Shown here one piece after another: positions 8,080 to 16,832 of a stretch of DNA of 27,142 nucleotides. The notes beneath the pieces were generated by a model. The model was not told where the DNA came from. It made no database searches and saw only the letters and a program-made list of their open reading frames with translations. Both the position numbers and the translations under genes were made by a program. Source of the stretch: CAIZGX01 sp039805165 (GTDB lineage: Bacteria; Bacteroidota; Bacteroidia; Flavobacteriales_D; Sanyastnellaceae); assembly GCA_039805165.1 (NCBI GenBank), contig JBDLUS010000041.1, positions 1-27,142 of the forward strand, written 5' to 3'. How positions within the stretch are numbered: the first letter of the stretch is position 1; each line of letters opens with the position of its first letter.

Positions 8080-9303
8080 ATGTTGTACCACCTTTTTGAA
8101 TACCTCGATAAGCACATGCATTTCCCTGGATCAGGGTTGTTTCACTACTTGTCGTTTCGAGCTGCATTGAGCATTCTTATTTCATTGACGATTTCCATGG
8201 TATTTGGAAAGACGTTGATTCGCATGCTTCGCAAGAAGCAGGTGGGAGAGACCATTCGTGATTTAGGATTAGACGGACAAATGCAAAAAGCGGGAACTCC
8301 GACGATGGGTGGATTAATTATTCTAGCCGCTATACTAGTGCCGACTTTGTTGCTTGCAGATTTGACGAACATCTACATTCAGACCATGATCATTGCAACC
8401 ATTTGGTTGGGGCTCATCGGATTCTTAGATGACTACATCAAAGTTTTCAAAAAGAATAAAGAAGGTCTTGCTGGAAAGAGCAAAATTGTTGGGCAAATTG
8501 GTGTGGGTGTTATTGTAGCGAGCATGCTTTATTGGAATCCTTCTGTTACCATTAAAGAAAAAGTTTCTGATGTTCAAATTCAAAATGCAACGGATGATCA
8601 GCAGGCTTTGCAGTGGGAAGAAGAGAAGAGTTTAAAGACTACTATTCCTTTTGTTAAGGACAACGAATTCGATTACGCGTGGTTGGTTCCAGATAGCATG
8701 GAAAGTCCATGGGTGTTGTGGGGCGTGTTCGCAGTGATTGTGATATTCATTGTAACTGCTGTTTCGAACGGAGCAAATATCACCGACGGGATTGATGGAT
8801 TGGCAACAGGCACAAGTGCTATCATTGGTATTACGCTGGCCATCTTCGCATACGTCTCGGGTAACTACATTTTCGCGGATTATCTGAATGTAATGTACAT
8901 TCCGCATAGCGGTGAACTTACCGTATTCATTGCGGCATTCGTAGGTGCATGTGTTGGATTCCTTTGGTACAACAGTTTTCCTGCACAAGTATTCATGGGC
9001 GATACAGGAAGTCTAGCGCTCGGTGGAATTATTGCAACGTTCTCTATTGCTATTCGAAAAGAACTTTTGATTCCGGTTTTGTGTGGAATCTTCTTGATTG
9101 AAAACTTAAGTGTAATGCTTCAAGTTGGGTATTTCAAATACACGAAAAAGAAATACGGAGAAGGTCGTCGCATATTCTTAATGTCTCCGCTTCACCACCA
9201 TTATCAGCGCAAAGGAATGCATGAATCGAAAATCGTTTCTCGCTTCTGGATCATCGGAATTATGCTAGCAGTATTAACCATCATCACCCTAAAAGTAAGA
9301 TAA
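8080..9303 (+). CDS. mraY: Phospho-N-acetylmuramoyl-pentapeptide transferase MraY
   Basis: A 407-residue polytopic membrane enzyme that transfers phospho-MurNAc-pentapeptide to undecaprenyl phosphate to make lipid I. Catalytic-site residues are visible: D117-D118 in FLDDYIK, D236 in NITDGIDG, D308 in MGDTGS, and the HHH motif at 372-374 followed by YQRKG. It is about 45 residues longer than the E. coli enzyme. The extra is mainly a hydrophilic stretch at about 155-205 (VSDVQIQNATDDQQ onward), which I believe is common in Bacteroidota MraY. The TAA overlaps the murD ATG by one base. Confidence 0.97.
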   Translation: MLYHLFEYLDKHMHFPGSGLFHYLSFRAALSILISLTISMVFGKTLIRMLRKKQVGETIRDLGLDGQMQKAGTPTMGGLIILAAILVPTLLLADLTNIYIQTMIIATIWLGLIGFLDDYIKVFKKNKEGLAGKSKIVGQIGVGVIVASMLYWNPSVTIKEKVSDVQIQNATDDQQALQWEEEKSLKTTIPFVKDNEFDYAWLVPDSMESPWVLWGVFAVIVIFIVTAVSNGANITDGIDGLATGTSAIIGITLAIFAYVSGNYIFADYLNVMYIPHSGELTVFIAAFVGACVGFLWYNSFPAQVFMGDTGSLALGGIIATFSIAIRKELLIPVLCGIFLIENLSVMLQVGYFKYTKKKYGEGRRIFLMSPLHHHYQRKGMHESKIVSRFWIIGIMLAVLTIITLKVR

Positions 9304-10646
9304 TGAATAAGCGATTAGTCATACTTGGAGGAGGCGAGAGCGGCGCAGGCACAGCAGTGCTTGCCAAGATGATGGGGTACGATGTATTCCTTTCGGATAA
9401 GGGCTTGTTGAAAGACAAGTACAAAGCTGAATTGAACGCGCACGGTGTTGCCTTCGAAGAAGGAATGCACACAGATGAATTAATTCTGAATGCAGACGAA
9501 GTAGTGAAGAGTCCAGGTATACCGAACACCGCTAAACTGATTGTGGCACTGCACGAAAAAAACATTCCTGTATTGTCGGAGTTGGAATTCGCATACCGAT
9601 ATACGAACGCGAAGCTTATTGCAATTACAGGAAGTAACGGTAAGACTACAACCACCTTGTTGACTTACCACATTCTTAAAAATGCAGGATTGAATGTTGG
9701 TCTTGGTGGAAATGTGGGAAAGAGTTTCGCAAGACAAGTTGCTGAAGAAAACTTCGATTACTATGTATTAGAAGTAAGCAGTTTTCAACTTGATAACATG
9801 TATGCGTTCAAGGCAGACATTGCTATTCTAACGAACATTACTCCTGATCACTTGGATCGTTACGATTACGATTTAAGTAAATACGCCGATGCGAAGTTGC
9901 GCATTGCGCAGAACCAAACATCGAACGATGTTTTCATTTTCAATGCAGACGATGCCATTACCGCAGAGACTATGGCAAGACATGTATTGAACGCCACCTT
10001 ATTTCCAATTTCAATTCAACCTGGGAAGACCTACGAGCAAGGTGGCTATTGCGACGAATCAAATTTTAACCTAAACACAAACCATAATTTATTTACTATG
10101 AAAATCACAGAACTAGCATTGCAAGGCAAACACAATTTGCAGAACAGCATGGCAGCAGGAGCAGCAGCTCGCTTTTTGGAATTAAGAAAAGAGGCTGTTC
10201 GCGACAGTTTAATGAACTTCGAAAACATTGAACACCGCTTGGAGTTTGTTGCTAGTATTCATGGCATTCGTTTCATTAACGACAGCAAGGCTACAAACGT
10301 TAACTCTACTTGGTATGCTTTGGAATCTGTTGACAAGCCAATCATTTGGATTGCTGGTGGAACTGACAAAGGAAACGACTATTCTGAATTATCGGAATTG
10401 GTGAAGTCTAAAGTGAAAGCAATCGTTTGCTTAACAAAAGACAGTTCTAAAATTAGAAAAGCATTTGGATCTATTGTAGATACCATTATCGATACAGACA
10501 GCGCAGAACAAGCAGTACGAGTTTCTTACGACTTAGGAAAAGATGGAGATACAGTATTGTTGTCTCCAGCTTGTGCATCTTTCGATTTGTTCGAGAACTA
10601 CGAGGACAGAGGTCGTCAATTTAAAGTTGCGGTAAAAGGATTGTAA
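9303..10646 (+). CDS. murD: UDP-MurNAc-L-alanine:D-glutamate ligase MurD
   Basis: A 447-residue cytoplasmic Mur ligase that adds D-glutamate to UDP-MurNAc-L-alanine. The N-terminal Rossmann-like UDP-binding domain begins RLVILGGGESGAGTAVLA (4-21). The ATP loop ITGSNGKTTTT is near 107-117, followed by the central LEVSSFQLD and NITPDHLDRY motifs. The C-terminal domain contains FINDSKATNVNST and the late LLSPACASFDLFENYEDRG motif characteristic of MurD. Length is normal. It sits in the conserved mraY-murD-ftsW order with a one-base overlap upstream and a 3-bp gap to ftsW. Confidence 0.97.
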   Translation: MNKRLVILGGGESGAGTAVLAKMMGYDVFLSDKGLLKDKYKAELNAHGVAFEEGMHTDELILNADEVVKSPGIPNTAKLIVALHEKNIPVLSELEFAYRYTNAKLIAITGSNGKTTTTLLTYHILKNAGLNVGLGGNVGKSFARQVAEENFDYYVLEVSSFQLDNMYAFKADIAILTNITPDHLDRYDYDLSKYADAKLRIAQNQTSNDVFIFNADDAITAETMARHVLNATLFPISIQPGKTYEQGGYCDESNFNLNTNHNLFTMKITELALQGKHNLQNSMAAGAAARFLELRKEAVRDSLMNFENIEHRLEFVASIHGIRFINDSKATNVNSTWYALESVDKPIIWIAGGTDKGNDYSELSELVKSKVKAIVCLTKDSSKIRKAFGSIVDTIIDTDSAEQAVRVSYDLGKDGDTVLLSPACASFDLFENYEDRGRQFKVAVKGL

Positions 10647-10649
10647 TTC

Positions 10650-11834
10650 ATGCAAAAGTTTCTTTCACACTTAAAGGGAGATCGCGTGATCTGGATGGTT
10701 GCACTTTTTTTGTGCACCCTTTCGGTGTTAGCGGTTTATAGTGCTGTTTCTTCTTTGGTGTGGAAGGCAGAAGGTGGAAGCAGTGCAGGAGTTTTGATTA
10801 AGCATGTCTTCATGCTTGGACTCGGACTCGCGTTTATGTACGGTACGCATCTACTTCCTTTGACCGTTTTTTCTCGGATAGGACAGCTCATGATTTGGGT
10901 GGTGATTCCCCTACTGGTGTTCACGATGTTCTTCGGTTCGAACATCAACAATGCTGATCGTTGGATACGAATACCCGGAATTGGTGTGACGTTCCAGACG
11001 AGTGATTTGGCGAAATTGGTGCTTATCATTTATGTCGCGCGTCAGCTAACTGTGAAGCGACAAATGTTAGACGATTTCAAGAAAGGTGTATTGCCGATTG
11101 TTCTTCCAATAGCCATGGTTTGCGGACTGGTGTTACCAGCAAACTTTTCTACAGCAGCATTAATTGGGTTTGTGTGTTTTTTAATGTTGGTGTTTGGAGG
11201 TGTGCCTTGGAAGCATTTGTTCAAACTTATTGGAGCAGTCGTTGGGATACTTCTTTTGATTATTGTTATTGGTGAATTTGGACCAGAGAAATTACTTCCG
11301 CGATACAGCACCTGGAAGAATCGTTTAGTAGGAAAGGAAGTTCAGGCGGGCGCAATAGACGATTCGAAATATCAAATTGAGTTAGCGCAATACGCCATAT
11401 ACGAAGGAGGAATTATACCGAAGGGTCCCGGTTCTGGAACTTCACGAAACTTCCTTCCACATCCGTATTCAGATATGATCTACGCCTTCATTATTGAAGA
11501 GTACGGTTCTATTTTGGGCGGAGCACTAGTGATGTTGATGTATGTTATTTTTCTATTCCGGGTTATTCGAATATCGATTCGAAGTCCGAAATATTTCGGC
11601 GGCTTAACTGCCTTGGGATTGGGTCTTGTAATTTCAATTCAAGCGTTTATTAATATGGGCGTGGCGGTTGATTTATTTCCAACAACCGGACAGCCTTTGC
11701 CTTTGGTAAGTATGGGAGGAACTTCGATTGTATTCGTCGCTATCATGTTTGGAGTGATATTGAGTATTTCGAAGATGGATGAAGAGAACGATGAAACAGA
11801 TCAAACAGAAGAACTTGAAGAAGCGCCTTTTTAA
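10650..11834 (+). CDS. ftsW: Septal peptidoglycan polymerase FtsW (SEDS family)
   Basis: A 394-residue SEDS protein with about ten membrane segments, beginning just after residue 13 (VIWMVALFLCTLSVLAVYSA). SEDS proteins polymerise lipid II into glycan strands, and FtsW does this with FtsI at the septum. Family features include the NNADRWIRIPGIGVTFQTSDLAK segment and, in the large extracytoplasmic loop, GPGSGTSRNFLPHPYSDMIYA followed by EEYGSILGG. LPLVSMGGTS occurs near the C-terminus. The protein ends in a cytoplasmic acidic tail (KMDEENDETDQTEELEEAPF). Paralogue RodA is excluded by the gene neighbourhood rather than by sequence. murG starts 5 bp downstream. Confidence 0.95.
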   Translation: MQKFLSHLKGDRVIWMVALFLCTLSVLAVYSAVSSLVWKAEGGSSAGVLIKHVFMLGLGLAFMYGTHLLPLTVFSRIGQLMIWVVIPLLVFTMFFGSNINNADRWIRIPGIGVTFQTSDLAKLVLIIYVARQLTVKRQMLDDFKKGVLPIVLPIAMVCGLVLPANFSTAALIGFVCFLMLVFGGVPWKHLFKLIGAVVGILLLIIVIGEFGPEKLLPRYSTWKNRLVGKEVQAGAIDDSKYQIELAQYAIYEGGIIPKGPGSGTSRNFLPHPYSDMIYAFIIEEYGSILGGALVMLMYVIFLFRVIRISIRSPKYFGGLTALGLGLVISIQAFINMGVAVDLFPTTGQPLPLVSMGGTSIVFVAIMFGVILSISKMDEENDETDQTEELEEAPF

Positions 11835-11839
11835 ATTTT

Positions 11840-12955
11840 ATGGAAGAGAGAAATCTAAATAGAGTATTGTTGTCGGCCGGAGGAACGGGCGGACATATAT
11901 TTCCAGCCATTGCAGTTGCGAATGAAATAAAATCGCGCTTCCCTGAATGCGAGATTTTATTTGTTGGGGCGGAAGGAAAGATGGAGATGGAAAAAGTTCC
12001 TCAAGCGGGATATAAAATTGTTGGACTCCCCATTGCTGGGCTTCAGCGCAAATTGACGCTTTCGAATTTTTTACTTCCAATTAAAATTTTGAAAAGCATG
12101 TTGAAGGCGAAAGCTGTGGTGAAGGAATTTCGTCCGCAAGTCGCTGTAGGTTTTGGAGGTTATGCGAGTGGGCCAACGCTTCGAGCGGCTGGAACAGCAG
12201 GTGTTCCAACGGTTCTGCAAGAGCAGAATTCCTACGCAGGAATGACCAACAAACTATTATCAAAAAAGGCAAAAGCTATCTGTGTTGCTTATGAGGGAAT
12301 GGAAAAATTTTTTGATGAAGAGAAAATTAGGTTGACAGGAAATCCAGTTCGAAAAGAACTTATGAATTTGCCCTACTCGCATGAAGAAGCTTTGTTGAAG
12401 TTGAACTTAGACCCTTCTAAAAAGACCACTTTAATTATTGGGGGTAGTTTAGGTGCACGAGGCGTGAATAATGCGGTGGAAGCTTCGTTACACGAATTAT
12501 TAGCCGATGATCAATTTCAGGTTATTTGGCAATGTGGGAAAATATATAAGTCAGAATTAGAAAAGAAATACGGTTCAAAGCAAGGAATCCTTTTGGTGGA
12601 TTTTATTCAAGATATGCCGTTGTTTTATTCGGCTGCAGATGTAATTATTTCTCGTGCTGGAGCTATGAGTGTATCCGAGTTGGCTATTGTTGGTAAGCCA
12701 GTAATATTTATGCCTTCGCCTAATGTGGCCGAGGATCATCAGACCAAAAATGCTAAGGCTCTTTGTGATCTGGAAGCCGCTCGTATGATCAGCGACAAAC
12801 AAGCATTGAGAGAATTGGGATGGGTCGCTGTGGCTCTTCTTTTGAATGAAAAGGTAGCGTCTGAACTAAAGGAAAATATTATAGCCTTCGCTCGTCCGAA
12901 TGCAACAGAAGAAATTGTAGATACCTTAATTGAAGTGGTGTATGGAAAAGCGTGA
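11840..12955 (+). CDS. murG: Lipid II synthase MurG (GlcNAc transferase)
   Basis: A 371-residue GT28 glycosyltransferase that adds GlcNAc from UDP-GlcNAc to lipid I at the inner face of the membrane. The N-terminal glycine-rich loop GGTGGHIFPA is at 14-23, a GFGGYASGP motif near 107-115, and QEQNSYAGMTN follows. The donor-binding C-terminal half has GGSLGARGVN and the signature SRAGAMSVSELAIVGKPVIF with downstream EDHQTKNA. No membrane segment is needed, since MurG is peripheral. The 3' end overlaps the murC start by 14 bp. Confidence 0.97.
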   Translation: MEERNLNRVLLSAGGTGGHIFPAIAVANEIKSRFPECEILFVGAEGKMEMEKVPQAGYKIVGLPIAGLQRKLTLSNFLLPIKILKSMLKAKAVVKEFRPQVAVGFGGYASGPTLRAAGTAGVPTVLQEQNSYAGMTNKLLSKKAKAICVAYEGMEKFFDEEKIRLTGNPVRKELMNLPYSHEEALLKLNLDPSKKTTLIIGGSLGARGVNNAVEASLHELLADDQFQVIWQCGKIYKSELEKKYGSKQGILLVDFIQDMPLFYSAADVIISRAGAMSVSELAIVGKPVIFMPSPNVAEDHQTKNAKALCDLEAARMISDKQALRELGWVAVALLLNEKVASELKENIIAFARPNATEEIVDTLIEVVYGKA

Positions 12956-14333
12956 GTTAACCTGCGATGTGATGTATTTCTTAGGAATAGGAGGTATTGG
13001 CATGTCGGCACTTGCGCGTTATTTTCATCGCAAAGGAGTGCAAGTTATGGGCTATGATCGCACGTTTACTGCGTTAACAACGGAACTTGAGTTGGAAGGG
13101 ATTTCGGTTCAGTACGAAGACAGTGTTATGTCTTTGCCGCAATTGCTTCATTCCACACCAAAGGAAAAAGTATTGATTGTCCGCACACCAGCTGTGCCGA
13201 AAGACTCCTCGCAATATCAGTATTTCCTTCAACATGAATTTAGAATTTGGAAGCGAAGCGAGTTGCTGGGATACATTACTCAACTCGATGAAACCATTGC
13301 CATTGGCGGAACTCACGGTAAGACTACGACATCAACATTGGTGGCGCATATTCTTCATTCAACCATCGGATGCAATGCTTTTTTAGGTGGAATTTCTTCC
13401 AACTTTAAGAGTAATGTTTTGCTTTCAGACACTTCAAGAACAGTGGTGGAAGCCGATGAGTTTGATCGAAGTTTTTTGACGTTGTTTCCGAAGATTTCTG
13501 CGCTGACATCGATGGACGCGGATCATTTAGATATCTATGGAAATGAAGAAAGCATTCGCGAAGGATTTCTTTTGTTTTTAAAACAAACTCGCGCAGATGG
13601 AAATGTAGTTGTGAAAAAGGAATTGAATATTCACGATGAATTGAAGGCAGAGCGATCGGGTGTTTTGACTTACAGTATTTTGTCGGAGGCTGATTATTTC
13701 GCGACGAATATTCGCATTGAGGAAGGTTCGTATGTTTTCGATTTTCATTCACCCAATGCTGAATTAGCAAATGTTCGTTTGGGATTACCAGGAAGGCATA
13801 ACGTGGAAAACGCAGTGGTGGCAATGGCTTGCTCATTGCTTACGGGTGTTTCAATTTTAGATTTGCCGAATGTTTTGGCTAGTTTCAAAGGTGTAGCCCG
13901 ACGATTCGATGTCCGATATAAAAGTGAGACGGGAGTTTATATTGACGATTATGCGCATCATCCGACCGAGTTGTCTGCTGCCATTCGTTCGGTTCGAGAA
14001 TTATATCCGGGAAAGCGTGTTGTTGGGATTTTTCAACCGCATTTATTTTCCAGAACCAGAGATTTTGTAGACGGATTTGCCGAGAGTTTAGCGCTTTTGG
14101 ATGTGCCTGTTTTGCTACCCATTTATCCAGCGCGTGAATTGCCCATGGAGGGAATTGATTCACAATGGCTATTTGATAAAATTCAAAAGGATGAGAAATA
14201 CTTAGTGGAGAAAGATGCCATCTTCACCTTACTAAATAAACTGCAGTTTGATGTGCTTTTAACGTTGGGAGCGGGTGACATTGACACCCTGGTTTCGCCG
14301 TTGGAAGTGTACATGAAAGAGCGTGTGAAATGA
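12942..14333 (+). CDS. murC: UDP-N-acetylmuramate:L-alanine ligase MurC
   Basis: A 463-residue Mur ligase that adds the first stem-peptide residue, L-alanine, to UDP-MurNAc. It shows the UDP-binding YFLGIGGIGMSALARYF (from about residue 12), the ATP loop GGTHGKTTTST (about 120-130), EADEFDRSFL, the MDADHLDIYG region, and the C-terminal IDDYAHHPTE and IFQPHLFSRT motifs. ATG 12942 is chosen over 12930 because it leaves the usual short leader before the glycine loop; ATG 12972 would cut into the first strand. It overlaps murG by 14 bp and ftsQ by ATGA. Confidence 0.96.
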   Translation: MEKRELTCDVMYFLGIGGIGMSALARYFHRKGVQVMGYDRTFTALTTELELEGISVQYEDSVMSLPQLLHSTPKEKVLIVRTPAVPKDSSQYQYFLQHEFRIWKRSELLGYITQLDETIAIGGTHGKTTTSTLVAHILHSTIGCNAFLGGISSNFKSNVLLSDTSRTVVEADEFDRSFLTLFPKISALTSMDADHLDIYGNEESIREGFLLFLKQTRADGNVVVKKELNIHDELKAERSGVLTYSILSEADYFATNIRIEEGSYVFDFHSPNAELANVRLGLPGRHNVENAVVAMACSLLTGVSILDLPNVLASFKGVARRFDVRYKSETGVYIDDYAHHPTELSAAIRSVRELYPGKRVVGIFQPHLFSRTRDFVDGFAESLALLDVPVLLPIYPARELPMEGIDSQWLFDKIQKDEKYLVEKDAIFTLLNKLQFDVLLTLGAGDIDTLVSPLEVYMKERVK

Positions 14334-15277
14334 AAAAAGAAAAGTTAAATACGGCTAAGAAACCCTCTGTGTTCATGAGGGTTTTGGTGTTGGCGTTCTT
14401 CGTGCTTATGGGCGCTGGAGCGCTTGTGCTGTGGGCTTTTTCTATTTCCAGACACAATGCGCAACCTGTTCCGGAATTGCGTGTGAATATTCAAAAGGGA
14501 CAAAACGTAGACGAACTTATTACGAAGCGAGAAGTTGATTCCATTGTACACAGTCACTTTGGATTGTTGCAAGGAACTCCCATGAGTCAGATCGATGTTG
14601 GCGCCATTCAAGTTGCTGTGAACAGACATCCGGCGATTCAATCTTGCAACGTGTACATGGGTGTAGATGGAATTTTGAATATCGACATTCAGCAACGCGC
14701 TCCGATGTTCAGGGTCATGAATAGTGATGGAAGTGGATTTTATGTCGACACATTGGGCCAGTCATTCAACCTGCTTGACCGATCGGTTGCTTATGTTCCA
14801 ATTGTTTCTGTTGAAGGAGTAATGGGTGCAATGGAGTTTCCTGCGACCCGAGCCTATTACGATGAAAATACATTGGGCTTAACTTATTTGGATGAGTTGG
14901 TTACGTTTGGAAATCACATGCGCAAACATGCCGACTTGAAAGATTGGACCGAGCATGTTCATTTAACGGCCATGGGAACGTTGGAAGTTATTCCTCGCAT
15001 TGGAAGACACGTGATAGATTACGGAAGTATTTACAATTTGGAAATGAAGACGAAGATGCTCTTCCAGTTTTATCGTTCGCAATTGTACATCACCGACCTT
15101 GAAAAATACAGTCGCATTAATTTGAATTTTGAGAATCAAGTGATTTGCGAAAAGCGCGGATCTGATTTATTTCCGGCGCCTGTTGATAGCCTAGCATTAA
15201 CAGGGAATAGCGCGCCAATTGCAATACCAACCGATTTAATACCAGCAGCTGCGCAAGCAGTTCAACAACCACAATAA
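14330..15277 (+). CDS. ftsQ: Cell division protein FtsQ
   Basis: A 315-residue bitopic membrane protein: basic cytoplasmic leader, one membrane segment at about 15-37, then a periplasmic part. The POTRA-like stretch includes VQVAVNRHPAIQSCNVYMGV, and the FtsQ beta-domain includes a QRAPMFRVM and DTLGQSF segment. FtsQ bridges FtsL/FtsB to earlier and later divisome parts. Sequence conservation across phyla is low, so the call leans on topology, the NRHPAI/QRAP pattern and position between murC and ftsA. The C-terminal ~35 residues are rich in Ala, Pro and Gln and probably disordered. It starts in the murC stop (ATGA) and ends 13 bp before the ftsA ATG. Confidence 0.9.
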   Translation: MKKEKLNTAKKPSVFMRVLVLAFFVLMGAGALVLWAFSISRHNAQPVPELRVNIQKGQNVDELITKREVDSIVHSHFGLLQGTPMSQIDVGAIQVAVNRHPAIQSCNVYMGVDGILNIDIQQRAPMFRVMNSDGSGFYVDTLGQSFNLLDRSVAYVPIVSVEGVMGAMEFPATRAYYDENTLGLTYLDELVTFGNHMRKHADLKDWTEHVHLTAMGTLEVIPRIGRHVIDYGSIYNLEMKTKMLFQFYRSQLYITDLEKYSRINLNFENQVICEKRGSDLFPAPVDSLALTGNSAPIAIPTDLIPAAAQAVQQPQ

Positions 15278-15290
15278 TTATTTGAAGAAT

Positions 15291-16832
15291 ATGGAATATA
15301 CATTCGCTACTTACAACAATCCAACCCCGAGCAACAAAGAGAAATTGGTTGTTGGAATTGATATTGGAACAACCAAGATTGCTTGTGTTGTAGGAAAAAT
15401 TGATTCATTGGGAAAGGTGACTATCTTGGGTATTGGTCGTAGCAAAAGTGATGGCGTTAAGCGCGGGATTGTTTTGAATATTGATCAGACTGTAGCCTCG
15501 ATCAAAGAAGCTGTTCAGAAAGCCGAGAATGAATGCGGAATTAAAGTTCATCGCGTGAATGTGGGTATTGCGGGACAACACATCAAGAGTATTCAGCAAC
15601 CGGGAATCTATACGCGCAAGGATTTGGAAACGGAAATCAGCATTGCAGATCTGCAAGCGTTGAAGGACGATATGTTTAAGATTCACGTTCCTGCCGGGGA
15701 GTCTATCATTCACGTTATTCCACAAGAATATACTGTTGATACAGAAGGCGGAATTAAAGATCCTGTAGGAATGGCTGGTGTGCGTTTGCAAGCGAATTTC
15801 CACATCATCACGGGTTCACTTCCAGCTATAAAAAACATTTACCGTTGTGTGAAATTGTCTGGTCTTGAAGTCGGAGAATTAACCCTTGAGCCGATTGCAA
15901 GTTCTGCGGCGGTATTGAGTGATGAAGAGAAAGAAGCAGGAGTTGCGTTGGTTGATATTGGTGGTGGAACAACGGACATTGCTATTTTCCATGACGGTTT
16001 AATTCGTCATACGGCGGTGATTCCTTTCGGTGGAAATATTTTGACGGAAGACATTAAAACCGGATGTTCAATTCTAAGCAGACATGCTGAGCAATTGAAA
16101 GTTCAATACGGTTCGGCATTAGCGGCTGAAACACAGAACGCGAAGGTGGTTGTTCCAGGATTAAATGGAAGAACACCGAAGGAAATTACATTGGGTGCGC
16201 TTTCAGGAATTATTGAAGCGCGCATGAAAGAAATATTGGAATTGGTTCACTTCGAAATCATGCGCAGCGGTTACGAGCGCAAGTTAATCGGAGGAATTGT
16301 GTTGACCGGTGGTGGTGCGCAGTTGAAGCACATTAAGCAGTTGGTTGAATACATCACTGGTTTGGATTGTCGCATTGGTAAGCCAATTGAACACGTGATT
16401 AACTATACAGACGAATCACAATTACCACCAGCTCTTTCAACTGGCGTTGGTCTTGTTATTACAGGTGAAGAGAATGTGGGTGAAGATTATTTCGAGCGTG
16501 TATTGGGTGAGGAAGTTGCGAAAGCAGAAGAGGAGGAAGTTGTTACCCCTGTAGATGTGAATGTGCCGGCCGAAGCGGCTGTTGCGGATGATTTTATGTC
16601 TTTTATGAACGCTATTGGAGTAGCGGGATCTGAGGAGGAAGAAAAAACTGAGTCAACAGCTGCTAGTACTGAAAACGAAGAAAACAAACCGTCAATGGCG
16701 GATCAGACTCAAGAAGAAACAGAGGAGAAGGCGGCACCAGTTCTCAAGGAGCGCAAGGTGCGTAAGCCATTTGGTGAAAGTATTGTTGGTCGATTCAAAG
16801 GATTCTTCGAAAACGACGAAGCAGTAAATTAA
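15291..16832 (+). CDS. ftsA: Cell division protein FtsA
   Basis: A 513-residue actin-like ATPase that tethers FtsZ filaments to the membrane and signals to the divisome. Motifs include phosphate-1 VVGIDIGTTKIACVVG (about 21-36), the SHS2-type region (GVKRGIVLNIDQTVASI), phosphate-2 ALVDIGGGTTDIAIF (about 220-234), and the adenosine motif GIVLTGGGAQL. A long acidic linker (Glu-rich, about 415-490) leads to a C-terminal amphipathic helix ending GESIVGRFKGFFEND, the membrane-targeting sequence. ATG 15291 is preferred over the TTG at 15282. No ftsZ follows; instead the gene converges with an RNA methyltransferase and shares the TTAA that encodes both stops. Confidence 0.95.
   Translation: MEYTFATYNNPTPSNKEKLVVGIDIGTTKIACVVGKIDSLGKVTILGIGRSKSDGVKRGIVLNIDQTVASIKEAVQKAENECGIKVHRVNVGIAGQHIKSIQQPGIYTRKDLETEISIADLQALKDDMFKIHVPAGESIIHVIPQEYTVDTEGGIKDPVGMAGVRLQANFHIITGSLPAIKNIYRCVKLSGLEVGELTLEPIASSAAVLSDEEKEAGVALVDIGGGTTDIAIFHDGLIRHTAVIPFGGNILTEDIKTGCSILSRHAEQLKVQYGSALAAETQNAKVVVPGLNGRTPKEITLGALSGIIEARMKEILELVHFEIMRSGYERKLIGGIVLTGGGAQLKHIKQLVEYITGLDCRIGKPIEHVINYTDESQLPPALSTGVGLVITGEENVGEDYFERVLGEEVAKAEEEEVVTPVDVNVPAEAAVADDFMSFMNAIGVAGSEEEEKTESTAASTENEENKPSMADQTQEETEEKAAPVLKERKVRKPFGESIVGRFKGFFENDEAVN

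Noticed and set aside
8310..8800. Hydrophilic insertion in MraY as a novel domain
   Set aside because: The extra ~45 residues relative to E. coli are, as far as I recall, normal for Bacteroidota MraY, and all catalytic residues are in place.
13405..13836. 143-codon minus-strand ORF inside murC
   Set aside because: Fully inside a conserved gene, low-complexity His/Ser/Pro composition, no recognisable motif; it is a shadow frame. The same applies to minus-strand ORFs at 15405-15803 in ftsA and 20349-20783 in the transporter.
15282..15290. TTG start giving three extra residues to FtsA
   Set aside because: An ATG is available three codons later, directly before the conserved region.
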